This document shows positions 8,135-15,911 of a stretch of DNA of 64,000 bases, in pieces. The notes below the pieces were generated by a model that worked only from the letters and a program-made list of their open reading frames with translations, was not told where the DNA came from and did not search any database. The translations under genes and the position numbers were made by a program. Origin of the DNA: Paenibacillus sp. FSL R5-0490 (lineage in GTDB: Bacteria; Bacillota; Bacilli; Bacillales; Cytobacillaceae). Each line of letters begins with the position of its first letter. The stretch's first letter is position 1. Location of the stretch: contig NZ_MRTQ01000017.1 of assembly GCF_001956215.1 (NCBI RefSeq), positions 49,043 to 113,042 on the forward strand, in the 5' to 3' direction.

Positions 8135-8917
8135 ATGGGCGCAAAAAGAATAGATGTAAATGGAACAGCCATTTCATACTATGATGAAGGCAAAGGGGAG
8201 CCGCTTGTACTGCTGCATGGATTTTGCGGCAGCAAAGATTACTGGGCAAGGGTCATTCCATTATTGGCAGAGGACTTTCGCGTGATTGCGGCCGATCTTC
8301 CGGGGCATGGAGAGTCAGGACTGCCGGATGGCGAACCCTCTATTGAGAGGATGGCTGAAGCAATCAAAGGGGCTATAGATGAGCTGGAACTTGAACAAGT
8401 ATCTCTTTTCGGCCATTCATTGGGCGGCTATGTAACCCTTGCATTTGCTGAAGTGTATGAGGACAAGCTGAAGTCCTTTTCCCTTATCCATTCAACAGCC
8501 AGCCCGGATTCTGAAGAAGGGAAGAAGGGAAGGGATGTCGCTGCCGGTAAAATTGATAAAGAGGGAATGGAATCCTTTATAGATGGACTGGTGCCGAAGC
8601 TGTTTGCACCAGGGGAGAAACTTCCCGAAGAAATTCAACTGGCAAAAGAAATTGGCTATCGTACAAGTGCTGAAGGGGCAAAGGCTGCCCTAAAAGCAAT
8701 GAAACAGCGCGGTGATCGCAGTCATGTTTTAAAAAAGACAGAGCTGCCGGTATTAATTGTTGCTGGAGAACAGGACGAGATTGTCCCTCCTGAGAAATCA
8801 TTTGCAGTCAAAGAATCTAACATCAAGCAGGTGACCATTGATGATGCGGGGCACATGAGCATGTACGAAGCACCGGAAGAACTTGCTGAGGTTATCCGCG
8901 GGTTTTTGAAAGAGTAA
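8135..8917 (+). CDS. Alpha/beta-fold hydrolase
   Basis: 260 residues with the complete catalytic set: HGFCGSKDYW (oxyanion loop, about 28-37), nucleophile Ser95 in GHSLGG, acid Asp214 in GEQDEIVPP and His240 in DDAGHMSMYE. It is cytosolic with no signal peptide. It resembles the MhpC/BioH-like general esterase group, and the substrate cannot be read from sequence. AGGAGG precedes ATG 8135. The last gene of its run; an unusual hairpin array follows at 8934. Confidence 0.85.
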   Translation: MGAKRIDVNGTAISYYDEGKGEPLVLLHGFCGSKDYWARVIPLLAEDFRVIAADLPGHGESGLPDGEPSIERMAEAIKGAIDELELEQVSLFGHSLGGYVTLAFAEVYEDKLKSFSLIHSTASPDSEEGKKGRDVAAGKIDKEGMESFIDGLVPKLFAPGEKLPEEIQLAKEIGYRTSAEGAKAALKAMKQRGDRSHVLKKTELPVLIVAGEQDEIVPPEKSFAVKESNIKQVTIDDAGHMSMYEAPEELAEVIRGFLKE

Positions 8918-8933
8918 GCAGTCTTTGTTTTGG

Positions 8934-9019
8934 AGCGCACATAAGATTTTTTTTCTGCACATGAAAAATCTTATGTGCACATAAATTGGCGTTATGCGCA
9001 CAGAAAGGTTCCTGTGCGG
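8934..9019. repeat. Tandem hairpins built from GCGCACAT/TGTGCAC-like units
   Basis: A 15-bp perfect stem (8937-8951 with 8964-8978, 12-nt loop) is followed by a 7-bp stem (8997-9003 with 9012-9018). The units TGCGCACA, CTGCACAT and TGTGCACAT recur through the block. There is no T tract, so it is not a normal terminator. The hydrolase and MltG-like genes converge on this block. Confidence 0.6.
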
Positions 9020-9052
9020 CCAAATTAATCATTTTGCGATTGAAATATAAAA

Positions 9053-9085
9053 AAAAGCTCCTTTTCAAGCCGAAAAGGAGCTTTT
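9053..9085 (-). terminator. Terminator of the MltG-like gene
   Basis: GAAAAGGAGCTTTT pairs with AAAAGCTCCTTTTC; on the minus strand it is followed by an eight-T run. Confidence 0.85.
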
Positions 9086-9087
9086 GC

Positions 9088-9591
9088 TTATTTAAAAATT
9101 ACCGAAATGATTTCGTCCGTCGTCATTCCGCTTTCAATTTCAAACGTGCCGGGGCGCAGATCATTCTCAAGACCGCGTTTTTCTACATCTTTATAGAATT
9201 GGATGCCGCTTTCAATTATGTGGGCTTTTTCAAGCGCGTTCCCCACATCAATGCTGGTCATGCCCATGGATACGGTTAAAATAGTCCGGTAAACAACTTT
9301 TTCGCCGGTTTTGTCATCGGTCTTCTTGTCTGCTTTATCCTCTTTTTTCTCGCTGGACTTTGCGGCAGCAGCAAGCTGCTTGCTCCATTCATCTTCCGTG
9401 TTGATGACGTAGCCTTTGGATGCCAGCAGGTCAATCATTTCTTCATCTGACAGCTTTTCCGCTTTCACTGTTTTATCCGCTGGTTTTTCAGTACTCTTGG
9501 CTTCAGAAGGTCCAAATAGGTAAACGCTTCCTGTCAAAATGGCAGCCGCTAAAAGGCCCGCTGCAAAACTGCGCAAGGAATTTGGTGTCAT
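9088..9591 (-). CDS. Membrane-anchored MltG/YceG-like small protein without the catalytic domain
   Basis: 167 residues: one N-terminal membrane helix (about 6-26), a Lys/Glu/Asp-rich linker containing a KLSDEEMIDLLASKGYVI helix, and a C-terminal domain (about 98-166) that matches only the LysM-like N-subdomain of the endolytic transglycosylase MltG (SMGMTSIDVGNALEKAHII and LRPGTFEIESGMTTDEIISVI). Full MltG is about twice as long and carries a catalytic Glu, missing here, so this is likely a wall-binding or accessory protein. Its ATG overlaps the stop of the upstream gene by 4 bp, implying translational coupling. Confidence 0.7.
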   Translation of the reverse strand: MTPNSLRSFAAGLLAAAILTGSVYLFGPSEAKSTEKPADKTVKAEKLSDEEMIDLLASKGYVINTEDEWSKQLAAAAKSSEKKEDKADKKTDDKTGEKVVYRTILTVSMGMTSIDVGNALEKAHIIESGIQFYKDVEKRGLENDLRPGTFEIESGMTTDEIISVIFK

Positions 9592-9965
9592 TGGGCAACC
9601 ATGCTCCTTTCACCCTTGTTCGCTGAATAAGGCAAGAGCATCAGATCAACCTCGTTAGGCGTAAGCTGTTTTTTTAATGCAATGCTTTCATTGGAATATC
9701 CGCGTTTATGCATATCCAGTACTTCGCGAAGCAGCAATCTTTCATCTGATGGCCCGCTCATAGCTCCTGATTGCTTAGCCGTAATCTCCGCGTCCAATTC
9801 AATATTTCTAATTTGCTGCTGAAGCTCATGAATTTCATTTTTTAGTGTAAAAGTAACCTGATCAATTTGCTGCTCAATATTTGATTTCGACTGCGCCGTT
9901 TTAAAAAACGATAAAATGAGCAGCACGACTGCTGAACCAAATAATATGGCAATTACCCATCCCAT
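9588..9965 (-). CDS. Membrane-anchored coiled-coil protein with C-terminal HTH-like segment (DUF6115-like)
   Basis: 125 residues: an N-terminal membrane helix (about 3-21), a coiled coil (about 25-62, rich in Gln/Glu/Ile) and a C-terminal helix-turn-helix-like piece (LLREVLDMHKRGYSNESIALKKQLTPNEVDLML) of the kind seen in DUF6115/YlxL-type proteins. The function is unknown; DNA binding from a membrane anchor would be speculation. It is the first gene of a two-gene operon with the MltG-like protein. Confidence 0.6.
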   Translation of the reverse strand: MGWVIAILFGSAVVLLILSFFKTAQSKSNIEQQIDQVTFTLKNEIHELQQQIRNIELDAEITAKQSGAMSGPSDERLLLREVLDMHKRGYSNESIALKKQLTPNEVDLMLLPYSANKGERSMVAQ

Positions 9966-10087
9966 CCTAAAATCCTCCCTTATGTAAACACTTTTTTTCT
10001 CGGTATCTATTTTTTTACCAAACTAAATTATACCTTTATTGCGGGGGGATTTCGAATGATAACCTCAAAATAACACGATAGTCCTGT

Positions 10088-10245
10088 TTTTATCGCAGTT
10101 TAACGGGCAGTAAGACCCCTTTTTCAAGACTCAGAGGAATCAAAGGAGGATAAGTGGGGGTCTAACTGCCCGTAAAAGCCCGATTAGTTCAACTAACAAT
10201 CAGTGGGGGATAAAGAACCCCCCACTGATTGAAGTTTCACTTTAT
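10088..10245 (-). repeat. Dispersed two-hairpin repeat A, copy 1
   Basis: About 158 bp, nearly identical to the sequence at 14013-14170 in inverted orientation. Read on the minus strand it starts TAAAGTGAAAC, forms a short hairpin (CAATCAGTGGGGG with its complement, 10197-10209 and 10219-10231), then a long one (17-bp arms 10103-10119 and 10157-10173, one mismatch) with a 37-nt loop containing CCTCCTTT. It ends CTGCGATAAA. Confidence 0.85.
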
Positions 10246-10283
10246 GTCAGAAAAAGGTGCGGATGGTAAATCTTATTTCTTAT

Positions 10284-10313
10284 AAAAACCCGGACCATTC
10301 AGGACCGGGCTTT
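10284..10313 (-). terminator. Terminator of the glutamate-synthase-like gene
   Basis: AAAGCCCGGTCCT pairs with AGGTCCGGGTTT-like bases (GGACCGGGC/ACCCGGACC core) with a T run on the minus strand. Confidence 0.75.
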
Positions 10314-10320
10314 CATTTGT

Positions 10321-11928
10321 TTAGTTTTCCTTCTGCAGCTGTGCGCGTTTGGCGGCATGCAGAATATCCTCGATAGGAGAGACTCTCCCGAATTTATCTT
10401 TATGGACAATATGTTTTCTTTCAAACTGGGTGGGGTTATCAATTCCTGCCGCTGCCGCCAGATTGTAAAGCCCTTCTCTGAGCGAAATGACATAGTTGCA
10501 GACACGGTAATGCTTTTCCTCAACAATTAATCCATCCTGAAGCTTTTTGTCGGTTGTCGCCACCCCTGCCGGGCAGTGATTGGTATGGCAGACACCGGCC
10601 ATAATGCAGCCGACGCTGATCATAAAACCGCGGGCGATATTGACCAGATCCGCTCCCATCGCAAGCGCAATGGCAATTTTATCAGGAGTGATTAATTTAC
10701 CGGAAGCGATGATTTTCACACGATCCCGTACCCCATACTCCCTCAGCATTTCATCGACAACTGTCAAGGCGGATTGGATAGGGAGCCCCACACTGTCTGC
10801 AAGCTCCTGATAAGTCGCCCCTGTTCCGCCTTCGCCGCCATCCACTGTGATGAAATCAGGGCCTTTGCCGCTCTCCTTCATATAGGAAATCATGTTTTCG
10901 AGAGCATCCAGGTCACCTACTACAATTTTCATACCGACAGGCTTTCCGCCAACACTTCTGAGCTCCTCTATAAAATCGAACATGGAAGGGACATTATCAA
11001 ATTCATAGAAACGGTTTGGACTATTAATGGTTTTGCCGACTTCGACAAGCCGGATACTGGCGATTTCTTCGGTTACTTTTTGGCCTTCCACATGGCCGCC
11101 GCGGGTTTTTGCACCCTGTGCAAGCTTGAGTTCAAAGGCCTTGACCTCAGGTATTTCACTTTTCTTTTTAAATTCTTCCCATGAGAATTCCCCATTGGCC
11201 TTTCGGACACCGAACATATCAGGACCGATTTGCATAATGATGTCGGGACTGCCGGCTAAATGATATTGAGAAAGGCCGCCTTCACCGGTATTCATCCAGG
11301 TTCCTCCTGCAAGGCCAAGCCCTTTGGAAAGGGCCGTGATGGCTTTTTCACCGAGAGATCCATAGCTCATGGCCGATTGTCCCACAAGTCCCTTGACCCT
11401 GAATGGCTGCCGGCAGCTGTTTTCTCCCAGTACGACCGCATCCTCATCCCGAAGATAGTAAGGATCAGCCAATTTTTCTTCGCTGTGCTCCTTTCTTGAA
11501 AAAAGATTATCCCCATCGACCTTATAAACACGTGTGTTTATTTTCCTTGTATTATCCACCTTCATTTCATCAACCAGTTTTGGAAACAGGGTGTTTCGTA
11601 TATAAAAGCCTTCTTCGTCAAAATTCCTTATCGATCCGAAGCCTATTAATCTTTCTTTGTATTTGCCGGCTTTCACAACATCCTGGTATTCCTTTCTGGA
11701 AAAAGGCTTGCCTTCTGTATCATTATTGAACAGGTACTGTCTTAGCTCAGGCCCCACATTTTCTGCGAAATAGCGCACCTTTCCGATTACCGGGAAGTTC
11801 CTCAGTATGGAGTGCTGCTTCTGCCTGTCATCTTTTATATACCAATATATAAATAGAATGACAGGGACGAAAATAACCAATGAGATAAATACGAATAATG
11901 CAATGACAAGGTAATCTGTTAAACTCAT
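10321..11928 (-). CDS. yerD: FMN-binding glutamate synthase family protein, membrane-anchored (YerD-like)
   Basis: 535 residues. Residues 1-30 form one membrane helix; the rest is the FMN/iron-sulfur synthase domain of glutamate synthase without glutaminase or GXGXG domains. Seen: GQSAMSYGSLGEKAITALSKG, MNTGEGGLSQYH, QGAKTRGGHVEGQKV, VDGGEGGTGA, and CIMAGVCHTNHC, whose C-x5-C-x4-C spacing is the [3Fe-4S] ligand pattern. It matches B. subtilis YerD, whose role is not settled; without an ammonia-generating domain it is probably not a classical GOGAT. Its stop is followed by a terminator, and the NAD(P)-binding gene lies 15 bp upstream, forming an operon. Confidence 0.85.
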   Translation of the reverse strand: MSLTDYLVIALFVFISLVIFVPVILFIYWYIKDDRQKQHSILRNFPVIGKVRYFAENVGPELRQYLFNNDTEGKPFSRKEYQDVVKAGKYKERLIGFGSIRNFDEEGFYIRNTLFPKLVDEMKVDNTRKINTRVYKVDGDNLFSRKEHSEEKLADPYYLRDEDAVVLGENSCRQPFRVKGLVGQSAMSYGSLGEKAITALSKGLGLAGGTWMNTGEGGLSQYHLAGSPDIIMQIGPDMFGVRKANGEFSWEEFKKKSEIPEVKAFELKLAQGAKTRGGHVEGQKVTEEIASIRLVEVGKTINSPNRFYEFDNVPSMFDFIEELRSVGGKPVGMKIVVGDLDALENMISYMKESGKGPDFITVDGGEGGTGATYQELADSVGLPIQSALTVVDEMLREYGVRDRVKIIASGKLITPDKIAIALAMGADLVNIARGFMISVGCIMAGVCHTNHCPAGVATTDKKLQDGLIVEEKHYRVCNYVISLREGLYNLAAAAGIDNPTQFERKHIVHKDKFGRVSPIEDILHAAKRAQLQKEN

Positions 11929-11943
11929 TTTATCCTCCTTCTA

Positions 11944-12573
11944 TTAAAACTGGCTTAGGGCTTCACTGATAGGGGTGTCTCCCGAGGCTGCTTCAATGGT
12001 TGAATGAAAGATCGCTTCCTGGTCAAGGGACTCGACCAGAACTTCAGCAGCATCCTCTCGCGGTATCTCAGCCTTTCGGTCATGGATTTTCTTCGACAGG
12101 GTAATGGTTCCATTCCCGGGATTGTCCGTCAATTGGCCAATCCGAATCACTGTGTATACTAGATTGGCAGCTTTAAGCATATCCTCCGGTAGATCCTTCG
12201 CCGCAATTTTGCGTGAAGGGTCTGTTTCGCTTTCCTCCGCTTTAACTGCACTCAGCATCACAAATCGCCTGACATTTGATTTTTGTGCCAATTGGATGAT
12301 GTCGGATATAGATTGGTGATCGACCATAACGGTTTTGCCCGTATGTTTTTTAGGATTGACGCCTGTTAAATAAATCACGGCATCTGATGCCTGAAGATAG
12401 GGGATCAGCTTCTCCTCGTCATAAACAATTGCCTGTGCTGCTCCCAGCTTGATCAGATCTTCCAATTGGTTTTCATTTGCCGCAACGGCAAGAGCTTCAT
12501 GCTTCCTGTCAGCGAGCTTCCTGATTACATGCTCACCGACATCTCCATTGGCACCGATTACAATCACCTTCAT
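11944..12573 (-). CDS. NAD(P)H-binding atypical short-chain dehydrogenase
   Basis: 209 residues of the NmrA/YwnB-like SDR_a5 type. The nucleotide-binding motif is VIGANGDVGEHVIRKL at the N-terminus; the VIYLTGV and FVMLSAVKAEES segments follow; the usual Tyr-x3-Lys pair is replaced, as in this atypical group. ATG 12573 is chosen because AAAAAAGGAGG lies just upstream; the open frame extends a further 11 codons with no site. It is upstream of the YerD-like gene in one probable operon. Confidence 0.82.
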   Translation of the reverse strand: MKVIVIGANGDVGEHVIRKLADRKHEALAVAANENQLEDLIKLGAAQAIVYDEEKLIPYLQASDAVIYLTGVNPKKHTGKTVMVDHQSISDIIQLAQKSNVRRFVMLSAVKAEESETDPSRKIAAKDLPEDMLKAANLVYTVIRIGQLTDNPGNGTITLSKKIHDRKAEIPREDAAEVLVESLDQEAIFHSTIEAASGDTPISEALSQF

Positions 12574-12718
12574 GCTAACGCCTCCTTTTTTACCTTTTTT
12601 CCACAAGGGGTTTATTTAAAACCAAAATCAGGCAAACAAAAAAGCGGCCCATTAGGAGGACCGCGCTGATTTCACTATAAATCGATACATGACTGAGGAG
12701 TTTCACTGTATATAAAAT

Positions 12719-12747
12719 AAAGCTCCATCCTTTGCGGATGGAGCTTT
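12719..12747 (-). terminator. Terminator of yitT-type gene
   Basis: AAAGCTCCATCC and GGATGGAGCTTT pair around a 5-nt loop, directly after the stop on the minus strand. Confidence 0.85.
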
Positions 12748-12752
12748 GCCGT

Positions 12753-13601
12753 TTAGGCCAGCCGTTTAAAATTCTGTCCGAGTATTTCATTCATCGTGTG
12801 TACTGTGATAAATGCTTTATTGTCAACCTGGGTAATATAGCCTTTCAGCTTAGTAAAATCTTTTCTGCCCAGGATGGTTGTAATGACTTCTTTCTTATCT
12901 GAAGTGAAGGCACCGGTTGCCGTGTGAATGGTTGCACCTTTCCCCAGTCCATGAACAATATAGGTTTTAATTTCATCACTGTGGTGGCTGATAATTACAA
13001 TTTCCTTGTTTGAATTGAATTGCTGAAGTGCATAATCAATCACAAATCCATTAATAATGACTCCAAAAAAGGCATACATGCCGACTTGCGGCCCAAATAG
13101 AACGGCGGAAGACAGGGCAATGGCTAAATCAGCCAGAAGCACGCCTCTGCCAACTTCAATATTTAAATATTTATTAAAAATCATAGCGATGATATCTGTA
13201 CCGCCAGTGGAGGCCTGCTGGTTAAACACAATCGCCATGCCGGTTGCGGCGATGCATTGCCCAATGATCAGCTGAATAAGCAAGTCATCACTAAGCGGCT
13301 GAGCCATCGGGGCGAACTTCTCAAGCGCCCACACATAAAAGGACAAAGCAAAGCTTGCATAAATGGTTTTTGCCCCAAAACCAGATCCAAGAAAAACAAA
13401 CCCAACTGCAAACAATATCAAATTGACAAGAATCATGAAGGTACCGATTGAGAAATCTGGAAATAAATCATTCATGATAATCGACAATCCGCTGACCCCT
13501 CCAGTTGCTAAATTATTGGGGGACAAGAAAAAATGGACATTTATAGAAACCAGGAGAGCTCCCAGGTTGATCATCATAAAAGAAAACAGTTTTTGCCGCA
13601 T
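12753..13601 (-). CDS. YitT family membrane protein
   Basis: 282 residues. Five to six hydrophobic helices occupy residues 1-185, including the family motif LSPNNLATGGVSGLSII and the ASTGGTDIIAMIFNKY repeat; the last about 75 residues form the soluble DUF2179 ligand-binding-like domain (EIVIISHHSDEIKTYIVHGLGKGATIHTA, split). YitT-type proteins are inner-membrane proteins whose transport or signalling role is not established. ATG is preceded by AAAGGAGG. It is monocistronic, bounded by its own terminator. Confidence 0.9.
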   Translation of the reverse strand: MRQKLFSFMMINLGALLVSINVHFFLSPNNLATGGVSGLSIIMNDLFPDFSIGTFMILVNLILFAVGFVFLGSGFGAKTIYASFALSFYVWALEKFAPMAQPLSDDLLIQLIIGQCIAATGMAIVFNQQASTGGTDIIAMIFNKYLNIEVGRGVLLADLAIALSSAVLFGPQVGMYAFFGVIINGFVIDYALQQFNSNKEIVIISHHSDEIKTYIVHGLGKGATIHTATGAFTSDKKEVITTILGRKDFTKLKGYITQVDNKAFITVHTMNEILGQNFKRLA

Positions 13602-13829
13602 CGCCGCAACCTCCTTTTTTATAGTATTTTTTCGGGTTCCGTAAAAAGTGGAACAACGGGATTATAAAGCCCATCAAGACCCTTTGTAAAGGGAATGAGA
13701 GGAAAAAAATAAGGTTTAATAATTATGAATATTGGAAGGGATTTCACCAGGGGGGTGCTAATATCTATTTTTGTATAATTCTTATATAATAGATATGACT
13801 AGCACGAGCACGAAAGGATGTAAGAAATC

Positions 13830-14015
13830 TTGAAAAATAGAAAGCTTATTGTCATTCCCATTATGATACTTGTAGCCGGGGCTGCCATGTGGATGCTGAA
13901 TAAGGATTATCAGCAGATAGACCTGATGATCCGCTTGATGATAGCAGCCGGTGCAGCACTATTATCAGGTGTTATCTCCTATTTTTTATTCAAGCCGGAA
14001 AAAGAAGAACAATAA
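13830..14015 (+). CDS. Small two-helix membrane protein, unknown
   Basis: 61 residues with two hydrophobic helices (about 5-23 and 31-53) and a charged tail KPEKEEQ. No family recognised. TTG start behind AAAGGATG. Its TAA stop is also the first three bases of repeat A copy 2, so the repeat forms its entire 3' untranslated region. Confidence 0.6.
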   Translation: MKNRKLIVIPIMILVAGAAMWMLNKDYQQIDLMIRLMIAAGAALLSGVISYFLFKPEKEEQ

Positions 14016-14170
14016 AGTGAAACTTCAATCAGTGGGGGTTTTCCTTATCCCCCACTGATTGTTAGTTGAACCAATCGGGCCTTTACGGGCAGTTTGACCC
14101 CCGCTTATCCTCCTTTGATTCCTTTGAGTCTTGAAGTGGGGGTCTTACTGCTCGTTAGACTGCGATAAAA
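14013..14170 (+). repeat. Dispersed two-hairpin repeat A, copy 2
   Basis: The inverted partner of 10088-10245. Short hairpin near 14027-14061, long hairpin near 14083-14155. The large loop keeps an 18-nt block, TATCCTCCTTTGATTCCT, identical to copy 1; CCTCCTTT is at 14109-14116. It begins at the stop codon of the upstream small gene and abuts a terminator-like hairpin. Confidence 0.85.
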
Positions 14171-14205
14171 TGCCTGCTCCCTGGAAAGGGGACAGGCATT
14201 TCATT
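14168..14205 (+). terminator. Terminator following repeat A copy 2
   Basis: AAATGCCTG pairs with CAGGCATTT, followed by CATTTTT. Confidence 0.65.
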
Positions 14206-14260
14206 TTTGGGGAACTTTTACAATTCTGATGCGTATATAAGCTGAAGGGAGCTGATAAAG

Positions 14261-14449
14261 GTGAACCATGTTAAAGAATGCCCGAGATGCAATGGGACAG
14301 AATTTGCAGAAGGCACTGACTATGTGGCAGTCAGGCCATTGAATAAAAAACTCTCAGTCGGATCTCAAAAAATCTATCGCTTTTGTTTAAGCTGCGGGGA
14401 GATTGTTTCTATCAGAGTTGAAAATCCAGGCAAGTTTAGAAGCAAGTGA
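14261..14449 (+). CDS. Small zinc-ribbon protein
   Basis: 62 residues with two CxxC knuckles (Cys7/Cys10 and Cys42/Cys45), the classic zinc-ribbon spacing. Proteins of this size in Bacillus are often labelled as TFIIIB-like zinc ribbons without function. GTG start at 14261 follows AAGGGAG. It converges on putR with about 110 bp between their ends. Confidence 0.65.
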   Translation: MNHVKECPRCNGTEFAEGTDYVAVRPLNKKLSVGSQKIYRFCLSCGEIVSIRVENPGKFRSK

Positions 14450-14560
14450 CGGAAAAAGAGGCGGGATGAAGCGGAAAGGCAGGGAGCAGCTAGGAAACCG
14501 GTCGCCAAGAGCGCTCCATGAATCATCCTATGTGCATTTCATCCTCCACCACAGCCTCTC

Positions 14561-15790
14561 CTATTTCCTCCGCTTAAGCAGCTGTAAATCAATGTACAGC
14601 TGGCATCTGGTGTTAAAGTCGTCAAAGTCAATTGAGGTCAGGTCAGTAATTTGCTTCATCCGGTATTTTAATGTATTGGTATGGATGAAAAGCTGTTCCG
14701 CTGTCGGCTTGAGGCGGCAGTTGTTCAGTAAATAGACTTCAAGCGTCTTCAGCAGGCTGGTTTGGCTCTCCAGGTCTTTTTTCTGCAGCTTCATAAGATC
14801 TTCATTTACATAGTTAGTCTTGTTGTTATGCTGGGCGATCGGTTCCAGGTAACGGAACACCCACAGTTTTTTATACTCATAAGGCAGCTCTTCAGGAGAG
14901 CCGATGAATTTGGCGGCTTTGATGACCTCCAGGGCCTCTCTATAGCTTTTGCGAAGTTTGAGGATGGAGGAGTATTCTCCTCCGATTCCCGCATACACAG
15001 TCTGCTGCCTGAATTGGCTTAGAACGGTATTGGTTAATTCGTGTGCGTCTTCTGAAAGGCTGCCGGGTGCAGGAGAGCTGCTGCCGATCATAACGATGAT
15101 CTCATGCTGATTCGTAAAGATGTGAGCGGGGTGGCTGAGAGCATTAGCAAACAGACGAACGGTTTCATTTAATTCCGCCAATATCTCTTCATCTCCCTGT
15201 ACGACCGTAAATACATTGATGATAAAGGCCTCGGGGAGAATGATTTTTACATTGGCTGCTTCCCACTTAATCTGATCTTCCGTCTGATACGTACGATCAA
15301 TAATTTTTTGATAAAATTGATGTTTTTCTTCTTCTTTGCGGAGCTTCTTCAGGTTTTTCTGATATAAAAGCTTTCCAATATGGAAGGAAACGTCATGAAG
15401 AAACTTCATTTCGCTTTCTGACAGAATGCCGTCCAATTCCTGAACCCAGATAAATCCAAGTATCTGCTCTTTATATTTAGCGCTTACAACTACACGCTGG
15501 TTAAGGCCGATTTCTTCCATCTTCTTAATTCTGAAAGGCTCGGGGATTGTCTTTAACTGATCAACAATGCCTTCATCCATAAATTTCTCCAAAATGGGTA
15601 TCGGCCATCTCTTCGAAAATATGGTCTGCTGGTTCGCCAAATCAAAATGCTCTATATAATAGGAGCTATAAGCCAGCAGCGAGAATTGCTCATCCTCGAT
15701 AACAACAGGCTTCTTCAAAAAAGTGCTGACCATTTCTGTAATCTCATCAATTTCAGTCAAAGTAAGGATTTTCTCCAGCGGCTGGCTCAT
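14561..15790 (-). CDS. putR: PucR/CdaR-type regulator of proline use (PutR-like)
   Basis: 409 residues: an N-terminal sensor-like region (about 1-150), a GGDEF-derived CdaR middle domain (about 190-300) and the C-terminal PucR helix-turn-helix (NNCRLKPTAEQLFIHTNTLKYRMKQI). In B. subtilis PutR activates putBCP in response to proline. Location directly downstream of putP and putB, in the same direction, supports the same role here. ATG 15790 lies behind GAGGGAG. A DNA target was not identified by eye. Confidence 0.85.
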   Translation of the reverse strand: MSQPLEKILTLTEIDEITEMVSTFLKKPVVIEDEQFSLLAYSSYYIEHFDLANQQTIFSKRWPIPILEKFMDEGIVDQLKTIPEPFRIKKMEEIGLNQRVVVSAKYKEQILGFIWVQELDGILSESEMKFLHDVSFHIGKLLYQKNLKKLRKEEEKHQFYQKIIDRTYQTEDQIKWEAANVKIILPEAFIINVFTVVQGDEEILAELNETVRLFANALSHPAHIFTNQHEIIVMIGSSSPAPGSLSEDAHELTNTVLSQFRQQTVYAGIGGEYSSILKLRKSYREALEVIKAAKFIGSPEELPYEYKKLWVFRYLEPIAQHNNKTNYVNEDLMKLQKKDLESQTSLLKTLEVYLLNNCRLKPTAEQLFIHTNTLKYRMKQITDLTSIDFDDFNTRCQLYIDLQLLKRRK

Positions 15791-15862
15791 TAAGCTCCCT
15801 CCTCATTATTGCTGTTCTTATTATAGTGAAAAAAGGGGACAGGCACCACCCGGATTTTGCCG

Positions 15863-15900
15863 AAAGAAAAAGGACCGGGCATTTTCTTAGCCCAGTCCTG
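15863..15900 (-). terminator. Terminator of putP
   Basis: AGGACTGGGC and GCCCGGTCCT (one mismatch) pair around a 9-nt loop; the minus strand continues into a T-rich run. It separates putP from putR by 121 bp. Confidence 0.7.
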
Positions 15901-15911
15901 ATAAGTCTAGT

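Larger units (their letters stand above)
9966..10320. other. Gap holding a repeat copy and a terminator
   Basis: No gene. It contains the promoter side of the two-gene membrane operon (9966-10087), repeat A copy 1 (10088-10245) and the terminator of the glutamate-synthase-like gene (10284-10313). Confidence 0.7.

Noticed and set aside
8934..9019. A CRISPR-like array
   Set aside because: Units are about 10 bp and palindromic with no unique spacers; better described as hairpin repeats.
15826..15860. GGGGACAGGCACCACC block upstream of putR, similar in part to 14185-14199
   Set aside because: The shared piece is only about 10 bp, too short to call a repeat with confidence.
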